A DNA stretch of 64,000 nucleotides from Coccinella septempunctata. Its lineage: Eukaryota > Arthropoda > Insecta > Coleoptera > Coccinellidae. Made by a program: the position numbers and the translations under genes. This document shows positions 11,212-24,507 of the stretch, in pieces. The stretch is taken from positions 27,632,501-27,696,500 of the forward strand of contig NC_058196.1 of the NCBI RefSeq assembly GCF_907165205.1, given 5' to 3'. How positions within the stretch are numbered: the stretch's first letter is position 1; each line of letters opens with the position of its first letter. The notes beneath the pieces are model-generated. The model worked only from the letters and a program-made list of their open reading frames with translations, made no database searches and was not told the DNA's origin.

Positions 11212-14200
11212 TGAGGGACAAAAAATTCGATTTTCTCATAAATAGTGTAAGATATTTGAGATTTTGGTATGAACATATAGGTTTTCGAACACGCTGAATC
11301 TATTGCGAGTATTTTCGAAAGCCTATCTCCCTTCGTTCAGATTTTCATCTTGGAAATGGCATTTTCCAAAAATTGCAATTTTCAATGTTCGATATCTCCT
11401 GTTATATTCGTCTGATCCAATTGGGATTACCGGTTCTATAATCAGCGTTGCCTAGGCTTCCACCCTAGCACAAAAACTCGATTTCGAAAATCTCGATTTT
11501 TTGGGTCAAAAATGGGCAAGGGGTTAGACCCCCCTAAAATCACCTATTTTCTACTCTGTCTGAAAATAAAGAAGTTCTATTACTGTCTTAGGATATGGAG
11601 TGCATAGAACTTGTTTCGAAGATTCTAGAAAACCGAACAGTTGATGATTCAAAAGAGAATTGTACTCCAGAGAGCTCTTCGAAATCAACTCGAAAATGAA
11701 AAGTGGAAAAAAAAAATAATTATTTTCTCCTAAACAGGGCCAGATATTTGAAATTTTGGTATGAAAATATGGGTTTTCGAACACGCTGAATCTATTGCGA
11801 GCAATTTCGAAAGCCTATCTCCCTTCGTTTAGATTTTCATCTTGAAAATGGCATTTTTCAAAAAATTGAAATTTTCAATCTTCGATATCTCCTGTTATAT
11901 TCGTCTGATCCAATTGGGATTACCGGTTCTATAATCAGCGTTGCCTAGGCTTCCATCCTAGCATAAAAACTCGATTTCGAAAATCTCGAATTTTTGGGTC
12001 AAAAATGAGAAAGGGGTTAGACCCCCCTAAAATGACATATTTGCTACTCTGTCTGAAAATCAGGATGTTTTATTACTGTCTTAGGATATGGAGTGCATAG
12101 AACTTGTTTTGAAGATTCTAGAAAACCTAACAGTTGATGATTCAATAGAGAATTGTACTCCAGAGAGCTCTTCGAAGTCAACTCGAAAATGAAAAGTGGA
12201 AAAATGAAAATAATTATTTTCTCCTAAACAGGGCCAGATATTTGAAATTTTGGTATGAAAATATGGGTTTTCGAACACGCTGAATCTATTGCGAGCAATT
12301 TCGAAAGCCTATCTCCCTTCGTTTAGATTTTCATCTTGAAAATGGCATTTTTCAAAAAATTGCAATTTTCAATCTTCGATATCTCCTGTTATATTCGTCT
12401 GATCCAATTGGGATTACCGGTTCTATAATCAGCGTTGCCTAGGCTTCCATCCTAGCATAAGAACTCGATTTCGAAAATCTCGAATTTTTGGGTCAAAAAT
12501 GAGCAAGGGGTTAGACCCCCCTAAAATGACCTATTTGCTACTCTGTCTGAAAATCAGGATGTTTTATTACTGTCTTAGGATATGGAGTGCATAGAACTTG
12601 TTTTGAAGATTCTAGAAAACCTAACAGTTGATGATTCAATAGAGAATTGTACTCCAGAGAGCTCTTCGAAGTCAACTCGAAAATGAAAAGTGGAAAAATG
12701 AAAATAATTATTTTCTCTTTAACAGGGCCAGATGTTTGAAATTTTGGTATGAAAATATAGGTTTTCGAACACGCTGAATCTATTGCGAGCAATTTCGAAA
12801 GCCTATCTCCCTTCGTTTAGATTTTCATCTTGAAAATGGCATTTTTCAAAAAATTGCAATTTTCAATCTTCGATATCTCCTGTTATATTCGTCTGATCCA
12901 ATTGGGATTACCGGTTCTATAATCAGCGTTGCCTAGGCTTCCATCCTAGCATAAAAACTCGATTTCGAAAATCTCGAATTTTTGGGTCAAAAATGAGCAA
13001 GGGGTTAGACCCCCCTAAAATGACCTATTTGCTACTCTGTCTGAAAATCAGGATGTTTTATTACTGTCTTAGGATATGGAGTGCATAGAACTTGTTTTGA
13101 AGATTCTAGAAAACATAACAGTTGATGATTCAATAGAGAATTGTACTCCAGAGAGCTCTTCGAAGTCAACTCGAAAATGAAAAGTGGAAAAATGAAAATA
13201 ATTATTTTCTCCTAAACAGGGCCAGATGTTTGAAATTTTGGTATGAAAATATAGGTTTTCGAACACGCTGAATCTATTGCGAGCAATTTCGAAAGCCTAT
13301 CTCCCTTCGTTCAGATTTTCATCTTGAAAATAGCATTTTTCAAAAAATTGCAATATTCAATCTTCGATATCTCCTGTTATATTCGTCTGATCCAATTGGG
13401 ATTACCGGTTCTATAATCAGCGTTGCCTAGGCTTCCATCCTAGCATAAAAACTCGATTTCGAAAATCTCGAATTTTTGGGTAAAAAATGAGCAAGGGGTT
13501 AGACCCCCTAAAATGACCTATTTGCTACTCTGTCTGAAAATCAGGATGTTTTATTACTGTCTTAGGATATGGAGTGCATAGAACTTATTTTGAAGATTCT
13601 AGAAAACCTAACAGTTGATGATTGAATAGAGAATTGTACTCCAGAGAGCTCTTCGAAGTCAACTCGAAAATGAAGAGTGGAAAAATGAAAATAATTATTT
13701 TCTCCTAAACAGGGCCAGATGTTTGAAATTTTGGTATGAAAATATAGGTTTTCGAACACGCTGAATCTATTGCGAGCAATTTCGAAAGCCTATCTCCCTT
13801 CGTTTAGATTTTCATCTTGAAAATGGCATTTTTCAAAAAATTGCAATTTTCAATCTTCGATATCTCCTGTTATATTCGTCTGATCCAATTGGGATTACCG
13901 GTTCTATAATCAGCGTTGCCTAGGCTTCCATCCTAGCATAAAAACTCGATTTCGAAAATCTCGAATTTTTGGGTCAAAAATGAGCAAGGGGTTAGACCCC
14001 CCTAAAATGACATATTTTCTACTCTGTCTGAAAATCAGGATATTCTATTACTGTTTCAGGATATGGAGTGCATAGAACTTGTTTTGAAGATTCTAGAAAA
14101 CCAAACAGTTGATGATTCAATAGAGAATTGTACTCCAGAGAGCTCTTCGAAGTCAACTCGAAAATGAAAAGTGGAAAAATGAAAATAATTATTTTCTCCT

Positions 14201-17200
14201 AAACAGGGCCAGATGTTTGAAATTTTGGTATGAAAATATAGGTTTTCGAACACGCTGAATCTATTGCGAGCAATTTCGAAAGCCTATCTCCCTTCGTTTA
14301 GATTTTCATCTTGAAAATGGCATTTTTCAAAAAATTGCAATTTTCAATCTTCGATATCTCCTGTTATATTCGTCTGATCCAATTGGGATTACCGGTTCTA
14401 TAATCAGCGTTGCCTAGGCTTCCATCCTAGCATAAAAACTCGATTTCGAAAATCTCGAATTTTTGGGTCAAAAATGAGCAAGGGGTTAGACCCCCCTAAA
14501 ATGACCTATTTGCTACTCTGTCTGAAAATCAGGATGTTTTATTACTGTCTTAGGATATGGAGTGCATAGAACTTGTTTTGAAGATTCTAGAAAACATAAC
14601 AGTTGATCATTCAATAGAGAATTGTACTCCAGAGAGCTCTTCGAAGTCAACTCGAAAATGAAAAGTGGAAAAATGAAAATAATTATTTTCTCCTAAACAG
14701 GGCCAGATGTTTGAAATTTTGGTATGAAAATATAGGTTTTCGAACACGCTGAATCTATTGCGAGCAATTTCGAAAGCCTATCTCCCTTCGTTCAGATTTT
14801 CATCTTGAAAATAGCATTTTTCAAAAAATTGCAATTTTCAATCTTCGATATCTCCTGTTATATTCGTCTGATCCAATTGGGATTACCGGTTCTATAATCA
14901 GCGTTGCCTAGGCTTCCATCCTAGCATAAAAACTCGATTTCGAAAATCTCGAATTTTTGGGTAAAAAATGAGCAAGGGGTTAGACCCCCTAAAATGACCT
15001 ATTTGCTACTCTGTCTGAAAATCAGGATGTTTTATTACTGTCTTAGGATATGGAGTGCATAGAACTTGTTTTGAAGATTCTAGAAAACCTAACAGTTGAT
15101 GATTCAATAGAGAATTGTACTCCAGAGAGCTCTTCGAAGTCAACTCGAAAATGAAAAGTGGAAAAATGAAAATAATTATTTTCTCCTAAACAGGGCCAGA
15201 TGTTTGAAATTTTGGTATGAAAATATAGGTTTTCGAACACGCTGAATCTATTGCGAGCAATTTCGAAAGCCTATCTCCCTTCGTTTAGATTTTCATCTTG
15301 AAAATGGCATTTTTCAAAAAATTGCAATTTTCAATCTTCGATATCTCCTGTTATATTCGTCTGATCCAATTGGGATTACCGGTTCTATAATCAGCGTTGC
15401 CTAGGCTTCCATCCTAGCATAAAAACTCGATTTCGAAAATCTCGAATTTTTGGGTCAAAAATGAGCAAGGGGTTAGACCCCCCTAAAATGACATATTTTC
15501 TACTCTGTCTGAAAATCAGGATGTTCTATTACTGTTTCAGGATATGGAGTGCATAGAACTTGTTTTGAAGATTCTAGAAAACCAAACAGTTGATGATTCA
15601 ATAGAGAATTGTACTCCAGAGAGCTCTTCGAAGTCAACTCGAAAATGAAAAGTGGAAAAATGAAAATAATTATTTTCTCCTAAACAGGGCCAGATGTTTG
15701 AAATTTTGGTATGAAAATATAGGTTTTCGAACACGCTGAATCTATTGCGAGCAATTTCGAAAGCCTATCTCCCTTCGTTTAGATTTTCATCTTGAAAATG
15801 GCATTTTTCAAAAAATTGCAATTTTCAATCTTCGATATCTCCTGTTATATTCGTCTGATCCAATTGGGATTACCGGTTCTATAATCAGCGTTGCCTAGGC
15901 TTCCATCCTAGCATAAAAACTCGATTTCGAAAATCTCGAATTTTTGGGTAAAAAATGAGCAAGGGGTTAGACCCCCTAAAATGACCTATTTGCTACTCTG
16001 TCTGAAAATCAGGATGTTTTATTACTATCTTAGGATATGGAGTGCATAGAACTTGTTTTGAAGATTCTAGAAAACCTAACAGTTGATGATTCAATAGAGA
16101 ATTGTACTCCAGAGAGCTCTTCGAAGTCAACTCGAAAATGAAGAGTGGAAAAATGAAAACAATTATTTTCTCCTAAACAGGGCCAGATGTTTGAAATTTT
16201 GGTATGAAAATATAGGTTTTCGAACACGCTGAATCTATTGCGAGCAATTTCGAAAGCCTATCTCCCTTCGTTTAGATTTTCATCTTGAAAATGGCATTTT
16301 TCAAAAAATTGCAATTTTCAATCTTCGATATCTCCTGTTATATTCGTCTGATCCAATTGGGATTACCGGTTCTATAATCAGCGTTGCCTAGGCTTCCATC
16401 TTAGCATAAAAACTCGATTTCGAAAATCTCGAATTTTTGGGTCAAAAATGAGCAAGGGGTTAGACCCCCCTAAAATGACATATTTTCCACTCTGTCTGAA
16501 AATCAGGATGTTCTATTACTGTTTCAGGATATGGAGTGCATAGAATATGTTTTGAAGATTCTAGAAAACCAAACAGTTGATGATTCAATAGAGAATTGTA
16601 CTCCAGAGAGCTCTTCGAAGTCAACTCGAAAATGAAAAGTGGAAAAATGAAAATAATTATTTTCTCCTAAACAGGGCCAGATGTTTGAAATTTTGGTATG
16701 AAAATATAGGTTTTCGAACACGCTGAATCTATTGCGAGCAATTTCGAAAGCCTATCTCCCTTCGTTTAGATTTTCATTTTGAAAATGGCATTTTTCAAAA
16801 AATTGCAATTTTCAATCTTCGATATCTCCTGTTATATTCGTCTGATCCAATTGGAATTACCGGTTCTATAATCAGCGTTGCCTAGGCTTCCTTCCTAGCA
16901 TAAAAACTCGATTTCGAAAATCTCGAATTTTTGGGTCAAAAATGAGCAAGGGGTTAGACCCCCCTAAAATGACATATTTGCTACTCTGTCTGAAAATCAG
17001 GATGTTTTATTACTGTCTTAGGATATGGAGTGCATAGAACTTGTTTTGAAGATTCTAGAAAACCTAACAGTTGATGATTCAATAGAGAATTGTACTCCAG
17101 AGAGCTCTTCGAAATCAACTCGAAAATGAAAAGTGGAAAAATGAAAATAATTATTTTCTCCTAAACAGGCCCAGATGTTTGAAATTTTGGTATGAAAATA

Positions 17201-18775
17201 TAGGTTTTCGAACACGCTGAATCTATTGCGAGCAATTTCGAAAGCCTATCTCCCTTTGTTTAGATTTTCATCTTGAAAATGGCATTTTTCAAAAAATTGC
17301 AATTTTCAATCTTCGATATCTCCTGTTATATTCGTCTGATCCAATTGGGATTACCGGTTCTATAATCAGTGTTGCCTAGGCTTCCATCCTAGCATAAAAA
17401 CTCGATTTCGAAAATCTCGAATTTTTGGGTCAAAAATGAGCAAGGGGTTAGACCCCCCTAAAATGACGTATTTGCTACTCTGTCTGAAAATCAGGATGTT
17501 TTATTACTGTCTTAGGATATGGAGTGCATAGAACTTGTTTTGAAGATTCTAGAAAACCTAACAGTTGATGATTCAATAGAGAATTGAACTCCAGAGAGCT
17601 CTTCGAAGTCAACTCGAAAATGAAAAGTGGAAAAATGAAAATAAATATTTTCTCCTAAACAGGGCCAGATATTTGAAATTTTGGTATGAAAATATGGGTT
17701 TTCGAACACGCTGAATCTATTGCGAGCAATTTCGAAAGCCCATCTCCCTTCGTTTAGATTTTCATCTTGAAAATGGCATTTTTCAAAAAATTGAAATTTT
17801 CAATCTTCGATATCTCCTGTTATATTCGTCTGATCCAATTGGGATTACCGGTTCTATAATCAGCGTTGCCTAGGCTTCCATCCTAGCATAAAAACTCGAT
17901 TTCGAAAATCTCGAATTTTTGGGTCAAAAATGAGCAAGGGGTTAGACCCCCCTAAAATGACCTATTTGCTACTCTGTCTGGAAATCAGGATGTTTTATTA
18001 CTGTCTTAGGATATGGAGCGCATAGAATATGTTTCGAAGATTCTAGAAAACCAAACAGTTGATGATTCAATAGAGAATTGTACTCCAGAGAGCTCTTCGA
18101 AGTCAACTCGAAAATGAAAAGTGGAAAAATGAAAATAATTATTTTCTCCTAAACAGGGCTAGATATTTGAAATTTTGGTATGAAAATATGGGTCTCGAAC
18201 ACGCTGAATCTATTGCGAGCAATTTCGAAAGCCTATCTCCCTTCGTTTAGATTTTCATCTTGAAAATGGCATTTTTCAAAAAATTGCAATTTTCAATCTT
18301 CGATATCTCCTGTTATATTCGTCTGATCCAATTGGGATTACCGGTTCTATAATCAGCGTTGCCTAGGCTTCCATCCTAGCATAAAAACTCGATTTCGAAA
18401 ATCTCGAATTTTTGGGTCAAAAATGAGCAAGGGGTTAGACCCCCCTAAAATGACCTATTTGCTACTCTGTCTGAAAATCAGGATTCTATTACTGTTTCAG
18501 GATATGGAGTGCATAGAACTTGTTTTGAAGATTCTAGAAAACCAAAGAGTTGATGATTCAATAGAGAATTGCACCCCAGAGAGCTCTTCGAAGTCAACTC
18601 GAAAATGAAAAGTGGAAAAACAAAAAAAAATATTTTCTCCCAAACAGTGTCCGATATTGGAATGTTTGGTATGAAAATATAGGTTTTCGAACACGCTGAA
18701 TGTATTGCGAGCAATTACGAAAGCATATCTCTTTCCTTTTAGATGAAAAATGACATTTTTCAAAAATTCGAGAAC
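11212..18775 (+). repeat. Satellite array 1b, ~15 tandem monomers of ~494 bp
   Basis: Diagnostic words such as GGATATGGAGTGCATAGAAC recur at 493-494-bp steps (12085, 12579, 13073, 13566, 14060, 14554, 15047, 15541, 16034, 16528, 17022, 17516, 18009, with the last at about 18501). Adjacent monomers look about 95-98% identical. The first (from 11212) and last (to 18775) are truncated and more diverged, as expected at array edges where homogenisation is weaker. A 65-codon open frame on the minus strand repeats in most monomers but is not thought to be a gene. Array-1 monomers typically carry GAAAATAATTATTTTC, against AACAAAAAAATTTATTT or similar in array 2, so the two loci have homogenised separately. 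Confidence 0.97.
13028..16990 (+). repeat. Higher-order (trimer) organisation inside array 1b
   Basis: Three monomer types alternate. Type A (13073, 14554) has AAAACATAACAG, a CGTTCAGATT variant, AAAATAGCA and GGGTAAAAAATG. Type B (13566, 15047, 16034) has AAAACCTAACAG. Type C (14060, 15541, 16528) has a CATATTTTCTACTC or similar word, TGTTTCAGG and AAAACCAAACAG. The order is A-B-C, A-B-C, B-C, giving a ~1481-bp period followed by a ~987-bp dimer. Two type B copies (13566 and 16034) share AAATGAAGAGTGG, which also supports duplication of multi-monomer blocks. Confidence 0.8.
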
Positions 18776-19270
18776 ATACTCTCCCAAACTACTATCGCCC
18801 TATTTCGTCAATTATTAATTAAATTCAATTCCCATGTTTCCTTCTGTCTTGGAACCGAATGACGTTAAGGAAAAAACCAATACCCACTGACCAATCCGGG
18901 CAAATAACCGGAATGAAAACAGATCCACTGCCGAAATAGGATCATTTCCGCACCTTTTTACGTTTTTAGGGGTCAGAATCGAACGCCATTTCCTAGACGA
19001 AATTGGGCGGTAGAAGTAGGGTAGGAAAGCAATATGATAAACAACAGCAAGGGATACACGTATCCCAATTCAATCCGGAGGGTTCAGCCTTTAAAATCGG
19101 GAAGATCTCGGAGAAAGAAATAGATCCGTGCAGACTTTCAGGAATCTCTCTTTCAAGTCAGTGTTCTGAACGAGCTATACAGGGTGATTCCAGAAAAGAC
19201 CAATTTTACTTTTATCAATAACTTTGGTTTATTCAGTTTTGACGAAATTTTCAGTTTACCTAGTATGGGA
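18776..19270. other. Flank between satellite and GGGAGA-ended element
   Basis: No gene recognised. It is moderately CpG-rich around 18850-19100. A lone CAGGGTGATTCC end-like word occurs at about 19179, similar to the terminus of the MITE families elsewhere in the window, but no partner end was found. Confidence 0.45.
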
Positions 19271-20164
19271 AGCCTGGGAGAGTTGAACCCTTTTCACTTA
19301 GAAGCCACTTTAAGTTGTATCTGTAAATGGTACCAACTCATTTTTTTGCGTGAAGATATCATGCCCAAATAAGTAACGATAGATAATGGTAGAGTGATGG
19401 TGAGATGAACATTTTGAGTACAGCAATTCTTTTTTTAGGAACCAAAAATTGGCTCATTTCTCCCTAACCCATGGGAGAGTTGAACAAAGAGCGATAGAGA
19501 CTTGACCATAAGTTTGTTTATCAGGAAAAACATTGAAAGAAAGCAATTTCCAATGATCAACGATAGTCTATGTCTAGGTTTTCATCATCAGATGTCACAG
19601 CATATAAAACACATATTTTCTATTTCAGATTCCCTCTGACTTATTTCCGAGATGTTTTTTACTTTTTTGAACCTTTGTATATATTTTAATATTTATTTCT
19701 ATTATTCATTTTTTTTTGGAGTAAACTATTATCTAAGCTTAGTGCGGGAAACTTGGACCACTGATTATGTCTCCCGACCATAGCATGGGTCAAGTCTCCC
19801 GCACTCCCTTTAAATCTATTCAACCGATGTGTTCTTGAAACTTTTAAAACAATTATTAAAAAGGCTCATCGTTTGTAAAACAATATTAATCAATGAAAGC
19901 AATAAAACTAAATAATTCCACGCACCTGTTAAACTTCTCAGACAGAGTAAGAAACAAAAATTATTAAATTTCTTACTCTTTAACAACAAAATCACGTTCA
20001 ACCCTCTCACTCCCGAACTGTTCTGATGGAGGCCAAAATGGAGCCGCCACTAGTTGTGCCTTGTTACGGGTATGTCGCAAGCTGTTTACTATACCGGTAG
20101 CGCGAAATTTGAATTGAAATATTTGAGGTGGTTCAAGTCTCCTACCTGGGCAAGTCTCCCGGAC
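19271..20164 (+). mobile_element. Non-autonomous DNA element with GGGAGA-type ends, copy 1
   Basis: About 894 bp. One end reads AGCCTGGGAGAGTTGAACCC; the other ends CAAGTCTCCCGGACT. As reverse complements these give matching AGTC/CGGGAGA(C/G)TTG terminal inverted repeats. A second copy lies at 37643-38468 in opposite orientation. Internal GGGAGACTTGA-like words (near 19440, 19740 and 19795) repeat the terminal motif. It encodes no transposase: the 64-codon minus-strand frame at 19816-20010 is partly conserved in copy 2 but has no recognisable domain. Confidence 0.8.
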
Positions 20165-22689
20165 TACTCCTACAATATAAATGAGTACATCCGATTGCAC
20201 TAACAACTGTTAAATATAAGTGTTTTTCAGGTTACCTACAGCATAGTTTCAATCTTTCTCAACGAAAACTGCAGAACAACTTTCATTTATACCTCCGTAG
20301 AATACATTTCTGATACAAATTGCCTTAGAAATGCAAATTTCAAACGAATAAATTAATATAGGGGTCATTTGAATATTGAAATTTTCAAAAACAAAGCCAA
20401 ATGGTAATCTAAAAATATGTTAAGACAATAATAAAGAGTGAAACAGATCGAACAACAATTTAATGAGGAAAAAATTGATTTAATTCCAAGAGCCAGGTGC
20501 GTCTTCCTCCATGCAGCAACAAATACACATAAATAATAGACCCGCATGAAACATTCTGGCCGGACAGGGTTCAGCCGCAGGCTGCCAACCAATAACGAAG
20601 AGAATTTTAACAGTCCGAAGCCATCGCGCCGCACTCTTGAAAACCCATAGTCGCACCAGCAGACGGACTCACGTTTCGTTCCCACGTTTCTCGGGTTCCT
20701 CAAGGATCGATATTTTTTTCCCGATTCAGTCGCGCACACGAGGCGAATTTCTATTCGAAAGCCGCGCTACAGACGTGATCGGAAAAAACCATAAGTATCT
20801 AACTTTCCAGTAGGAAAAAATGGTGGGACGCCAACGGAAACGTATCCGATTGAATCTCGCTCTTGGTTTTTCCACGGTTCACGCTTTTTTATATTCCCCG
20901 GGGAAAATACGTAGAGATTTTATGCATTCAATGCTTTATTCTACACATGGCGTAGACGAGACAGAAATTCCAAATTATGCACGTGGTTTATTGGTAAAAT
21001 ATTCAGTACTGGAGTTGGGTGCGTACATTTTCGTGTTTACATGGTTCGATAGTGTGAACTCATTATGATCATCTGAAGAAGTTCCAAAAGTCAAATTTTT
21101 CAACATTGAATACAAAAAAATCCGATGGTGCGTCACAAACTGAACTGCGCCGGGAAAAAGTAAATGTATCTATTTGTTTTTACTTTTTTATATCCTTTAT
21201 TTATTCAACGGTTTGAAACCTTTTTACAAAAAACAAAATGATTCAACGATAAAAATAAAATAAAACTAAAAATTTAATTATCACAATAATACAGAGATAC
21301 ATCAGTTGGTGCGTAATCGAGAAATTCACAGATCGCTCATCGACCTCAACATTGACTCATAGATTGAATATAGATATTTTTGAATATTCCCAATTTTGGA
21401 TGATATTTTCATACTTATTTGCCCAAAACCACTGTCGGTATAAGTATTTATTCAAATACTTATACTTATAACTAGATATCAATACATCCTCGTATTCTGC
21501 AGATGCAGAATGTGGCTTCCCCGTCATCAAATAAATTAAATATTCGTCCCCCAATACATTATATCTATATTTTTTCCACCCCTGCTCTTCATGCGCCATT
21601 GCCCGCATCACTTAAACGGAGCCTAGAAAAATTGAGCAGTAAAATGTCTTACATTGTATATGCCTGAAGCGTCTGAGGATGTCGAGAGTATAATATTTTC
21701 GTGTCGGAATCTATTTAGGTGGCGGGGTAACATATTTTTTACGGACTGGGGGAAGCTGACACAATTACTCGGTTGAGAATATATGTTTACAAGGTTCAGA
21801 GGTTTTCACGGTAAATTTCCTCGTTTGTCCTTCACGAATAAAGCTGATTTTTCTGAACGAATTTCCAATTACGAAAGTAGTGCTGGGCCCATAACCTGTA
21901 AGCTCTTTTAATACTCCACCTGGTTTAAAGTAAAACAATTGTCAATACATCCTCATTTGGCTTACGCAAGGGCGTTGTATAAACTCCTCAAATCAAGATC
22001 GATGCATATGTATAAATCTGGGGACCCTTTCTTTTAACGCACCAAGAACAAGATAACCGTAAACTCCGAGAGGTCGAAAGTTGAGACGGCAGCTAACGTA
22101 CCTTTTAATTAGTCGAATTACTCCCGGCCCAAATGACTGGGCCATTACGGTCTCAATAAATTTTTTACGGAACCCGCTAGACCTGGGCGTGTACTCGTTT
22201 GAAACGACACCGAAAAAATATAAATTATCGCTTGGTTACGATAGTGTGATATGGAAGTACACGTTTATTACGTGCGAGTGAAGTTGAGGATACATCCATT
22301 AAGAATTCATGTGATTTTTTGTAGGATCTGATTTTAATTGATTTATAAGATACCTACACGACCTGTTATTCATCAGAACACTAATTTTCGTATCATCTGG
22401 ATAGTGTTGAAAACACTATAGTACTAGGATTGATTGAAAAATTGTTTAACTACTTTTTATAGAAAAAAAATTTGGAAGTCAAATATCCTCTTTGAAAACA
22501 TTTATTACCAAAAATCTTTATCTCGCTCTGCATAGCCAGTTTTCTACAGCTACTTTAGGAGAAAATTAATGAGCCTTGAAAATTTTCCAGTTGAGGAAAA
22601 AACAAGTCGAGCGAGAGAAGGCAAAACAATTTTTTTGAGGTTGTTAATTTTGCTATTGAAAAAAAGGTGAGGTGATTCTTTGCCTTCTA
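20165..22689. other. Mixed AT-rich and CpG-rich DNA, no gene recognised
   Basis: The part at 20540-20770 is CpG-richer and holds a 124-codon minus-strand frame without recognisable domains. The part at 22050-22280 contains TTTTAATTAGTCGAATTAC, which includes homeodomain-type TAATTA sites. Neither shows convincing splice sites plus coding signature. I regard them as possible regulatory patches. Confidence 0.4.
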
Positions 22690-23205
22690 CCTGTTCATAT
22701 ATTTTAACAGAGGTTTCCTGACGTCAGAAGAAATACTTTTTACCATTTTTTCTAATTCGGTTCAGTTGAAAAGATACAGGTTGTTGAAAATTTATAAAAC
22801 AATGTAATTACCAGTTTATCGAACCACTTTATCGAATGAAATGATTTTTAGAATATAGTTTTTTATTGATGTGATGAATATTCTCCGAACACAAAATTCC
22901 ACTCAAACCTTCCAGTTTCTTCATTATAATCATAATGTATAAAAATACCAGAAATTTGGAGAAACAAACTCTTGAAGTAAGTTGAACGTTCACTGATGAA
23001 CATTTCACCGTTTTGGAAAATGAAAGTGTTCTTCATATTTTCTCGTTAATCCGTCCGTATTTGATATTCAAAATCTTCTGTGAAATTCGAAAAATTCGGT
23101 ACATACCCTGTCTGAATGCAACTCTTTTAAAAAAAATTCACAGAATCAACATTAACACTTTACAGATGCTTGTTATTCTGAATGCAATTTTGTTGTCATT
23201 ATAAT
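22690..23205 (-). mobile_element. MITE family A, diverged partial copy 1
   Basis: It matches the 699-bp element at 54253-54951 in reverse orientation. Recognisable parts include TTGAAAAGATACAGG, TTCTTCATATTTTCTCGT and AATTCGAAAAATTCGGTAC. It is the most diverged copy in the window and the right end is lost. Confidence 0.75.
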
Positions 23206-23320
23206 GTTCTATGTTTGTTAATTTGGCAAAGAAGAATAAGAATGTTCACAAGAGTTATAATTTATGATATATGGAATGGAAAAAATGTATTTATGCGTGT
23301 TTTTCTCATATATGTATATA

Positions 23321-24255
23321 CAGGGTGTCTCTAAACAAATGCAAAGGAATGGGGAAATCATTCCTCGATGAAAATAACCAGGGTAGTTCCTATAAATCTT
23401 TTTCGAAATCGACCTCCCTTCCAAGATGCCTTTGGAAGGCGGTGACGAGTTGACTGTTTTTAATTTTTTTACGTGTTCTTAAGAACACTGAGTCATAAAA
23501 CTATATTTAATGTGGAGCACTAACTAGATGTTACTTATACAATTTTTTTAGATCTCACAACTTCATTATTAGGGGTTGAAACTAACAACCCCTTATGATT
23601 TTCCTTCAAAAATTGTTTTCCTGGGATAGATTTTCAAAAAATAAAATGCTCTTATGGTTTTCCATTCAATTCTGAAGAAGAAAAGTCTCTTGCAAAATTT
23701 CGACACAGTCGATACTTTTCTCGGAATAAATAAAAACTTACAAGCAGTTCTGATCACTGTTCATTTTATCGTGTAAGTTCCATAGAATTACTTCATCCCG
23801 CTAATATACATGCATTTAACTCTCTGCCTCACAGATCTTCGTATACTGCTTGTAAGTTTTCATTTATTCCGAGAAAAGTATCGACTGTAGGTATCGAAAT
23901 TTCGCAAGAGACTTTTTTCCCCAGAATTGAATGGGAAACCATCTATCCCACGAAAATAAGTTTTGAAGGAAAATCATAAGGGGTTGTTAGTTTCAACCCC
24001 TAATAATAAATTTGAGATCTAAAGAAATTGTGTGAGTAACATCTACTTAGTGCTTCATATTACGTATAGTTTTCTGACTGAGTGTTTTTTAGAACCCGTA
24101 AAAAAAATTGAAAACTGTCAAATCGTCATCGCCTTCCAAAGGCTGTATCTTAGAAGGGAGGTCGATTTCGAAAAAAAATTATAGGAACTACCCCTGCTTA
24201 TTTCCATCGAGGAATCATCTCCCTAAGTCCTTCGCATTTGTTTACAGACACCCTG
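23321..24255. mobile_element. Foldback element with ~420-bp arms
   Basis: The left arm (23321-23757) and right arm (23845-24255) are reverse complements with scattered mismatches and small gaps. They enclose an 87-bp loop. The outer ends are CAGGGTGTCTCTAAACAAAT and its counterpart ATTTGTTTACAGACACCCTG. Internal anchors shared by the arms include GGGGTTGAAACTAACAACCC and CTTTTCTCGGAATAAAT. The left flank ends in TA and the right flank begins CATA. There is no open frame of note. It is a large hairpin-forming non-autonomous element. Confidence 0.92.
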
Positions 24256-24261
24256 CATAGT

Positions 24262-24507
24262 ATTTCTTAATAAACTTTTTAGGGTTTCCACTCCCAATCT
24301 CTGAAACAAAATCAATTAAAAATGAAATCAACGATTTGCTCCTGCGTTAATTCTTGCACTAATTCGTCAGGAGCAAATCAACTAGAAAAAATTGTTGCCT
24401 GACAAATTAGTTCAAGAATTCACGCAGGAGCAAATCGTTTATTTCATTTTTAATTGATTTTGTTTCAGGGAATGGGTGTGAAAACCCTAAAAAGTTTATT
24501 AAGAAAT
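24262..24507. repeat. Second foldback, 110-bp arms, abutting the first
   Basis: Arms 24262-24371 and 24398-24507 pair across a 26-bp loop. They begin ATTTCTTAATAAACTTTTTA and end with its complement. CGATTTGCTCCTGCGT on the left pairs with ACGCAGGAGCAAATCG on the right. It lies 6 bp from the end of the larger foldback and has different sequence. Confidence 0.92.

Noticed and set aside
12400..12425. CENP-B-box-like word (TTCGTCTGATCCAATTGGG) in the monomer
   Set aside because: It lacks the CGGG half at the required spacing, so the match to the CENP-B consensus fails. A centromere role cannot be claimed.
11212..18775. CRISPR-like array
   Set aside because: The repeat unit is 494 bp without short-repeat/spacer alternation, in eukaryotic DNA. 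It is a satellite.
21042..21062. GGTTCGA-type word as a second tRNA B box
   Set aside because: No cloverleaf can be drawn around it.
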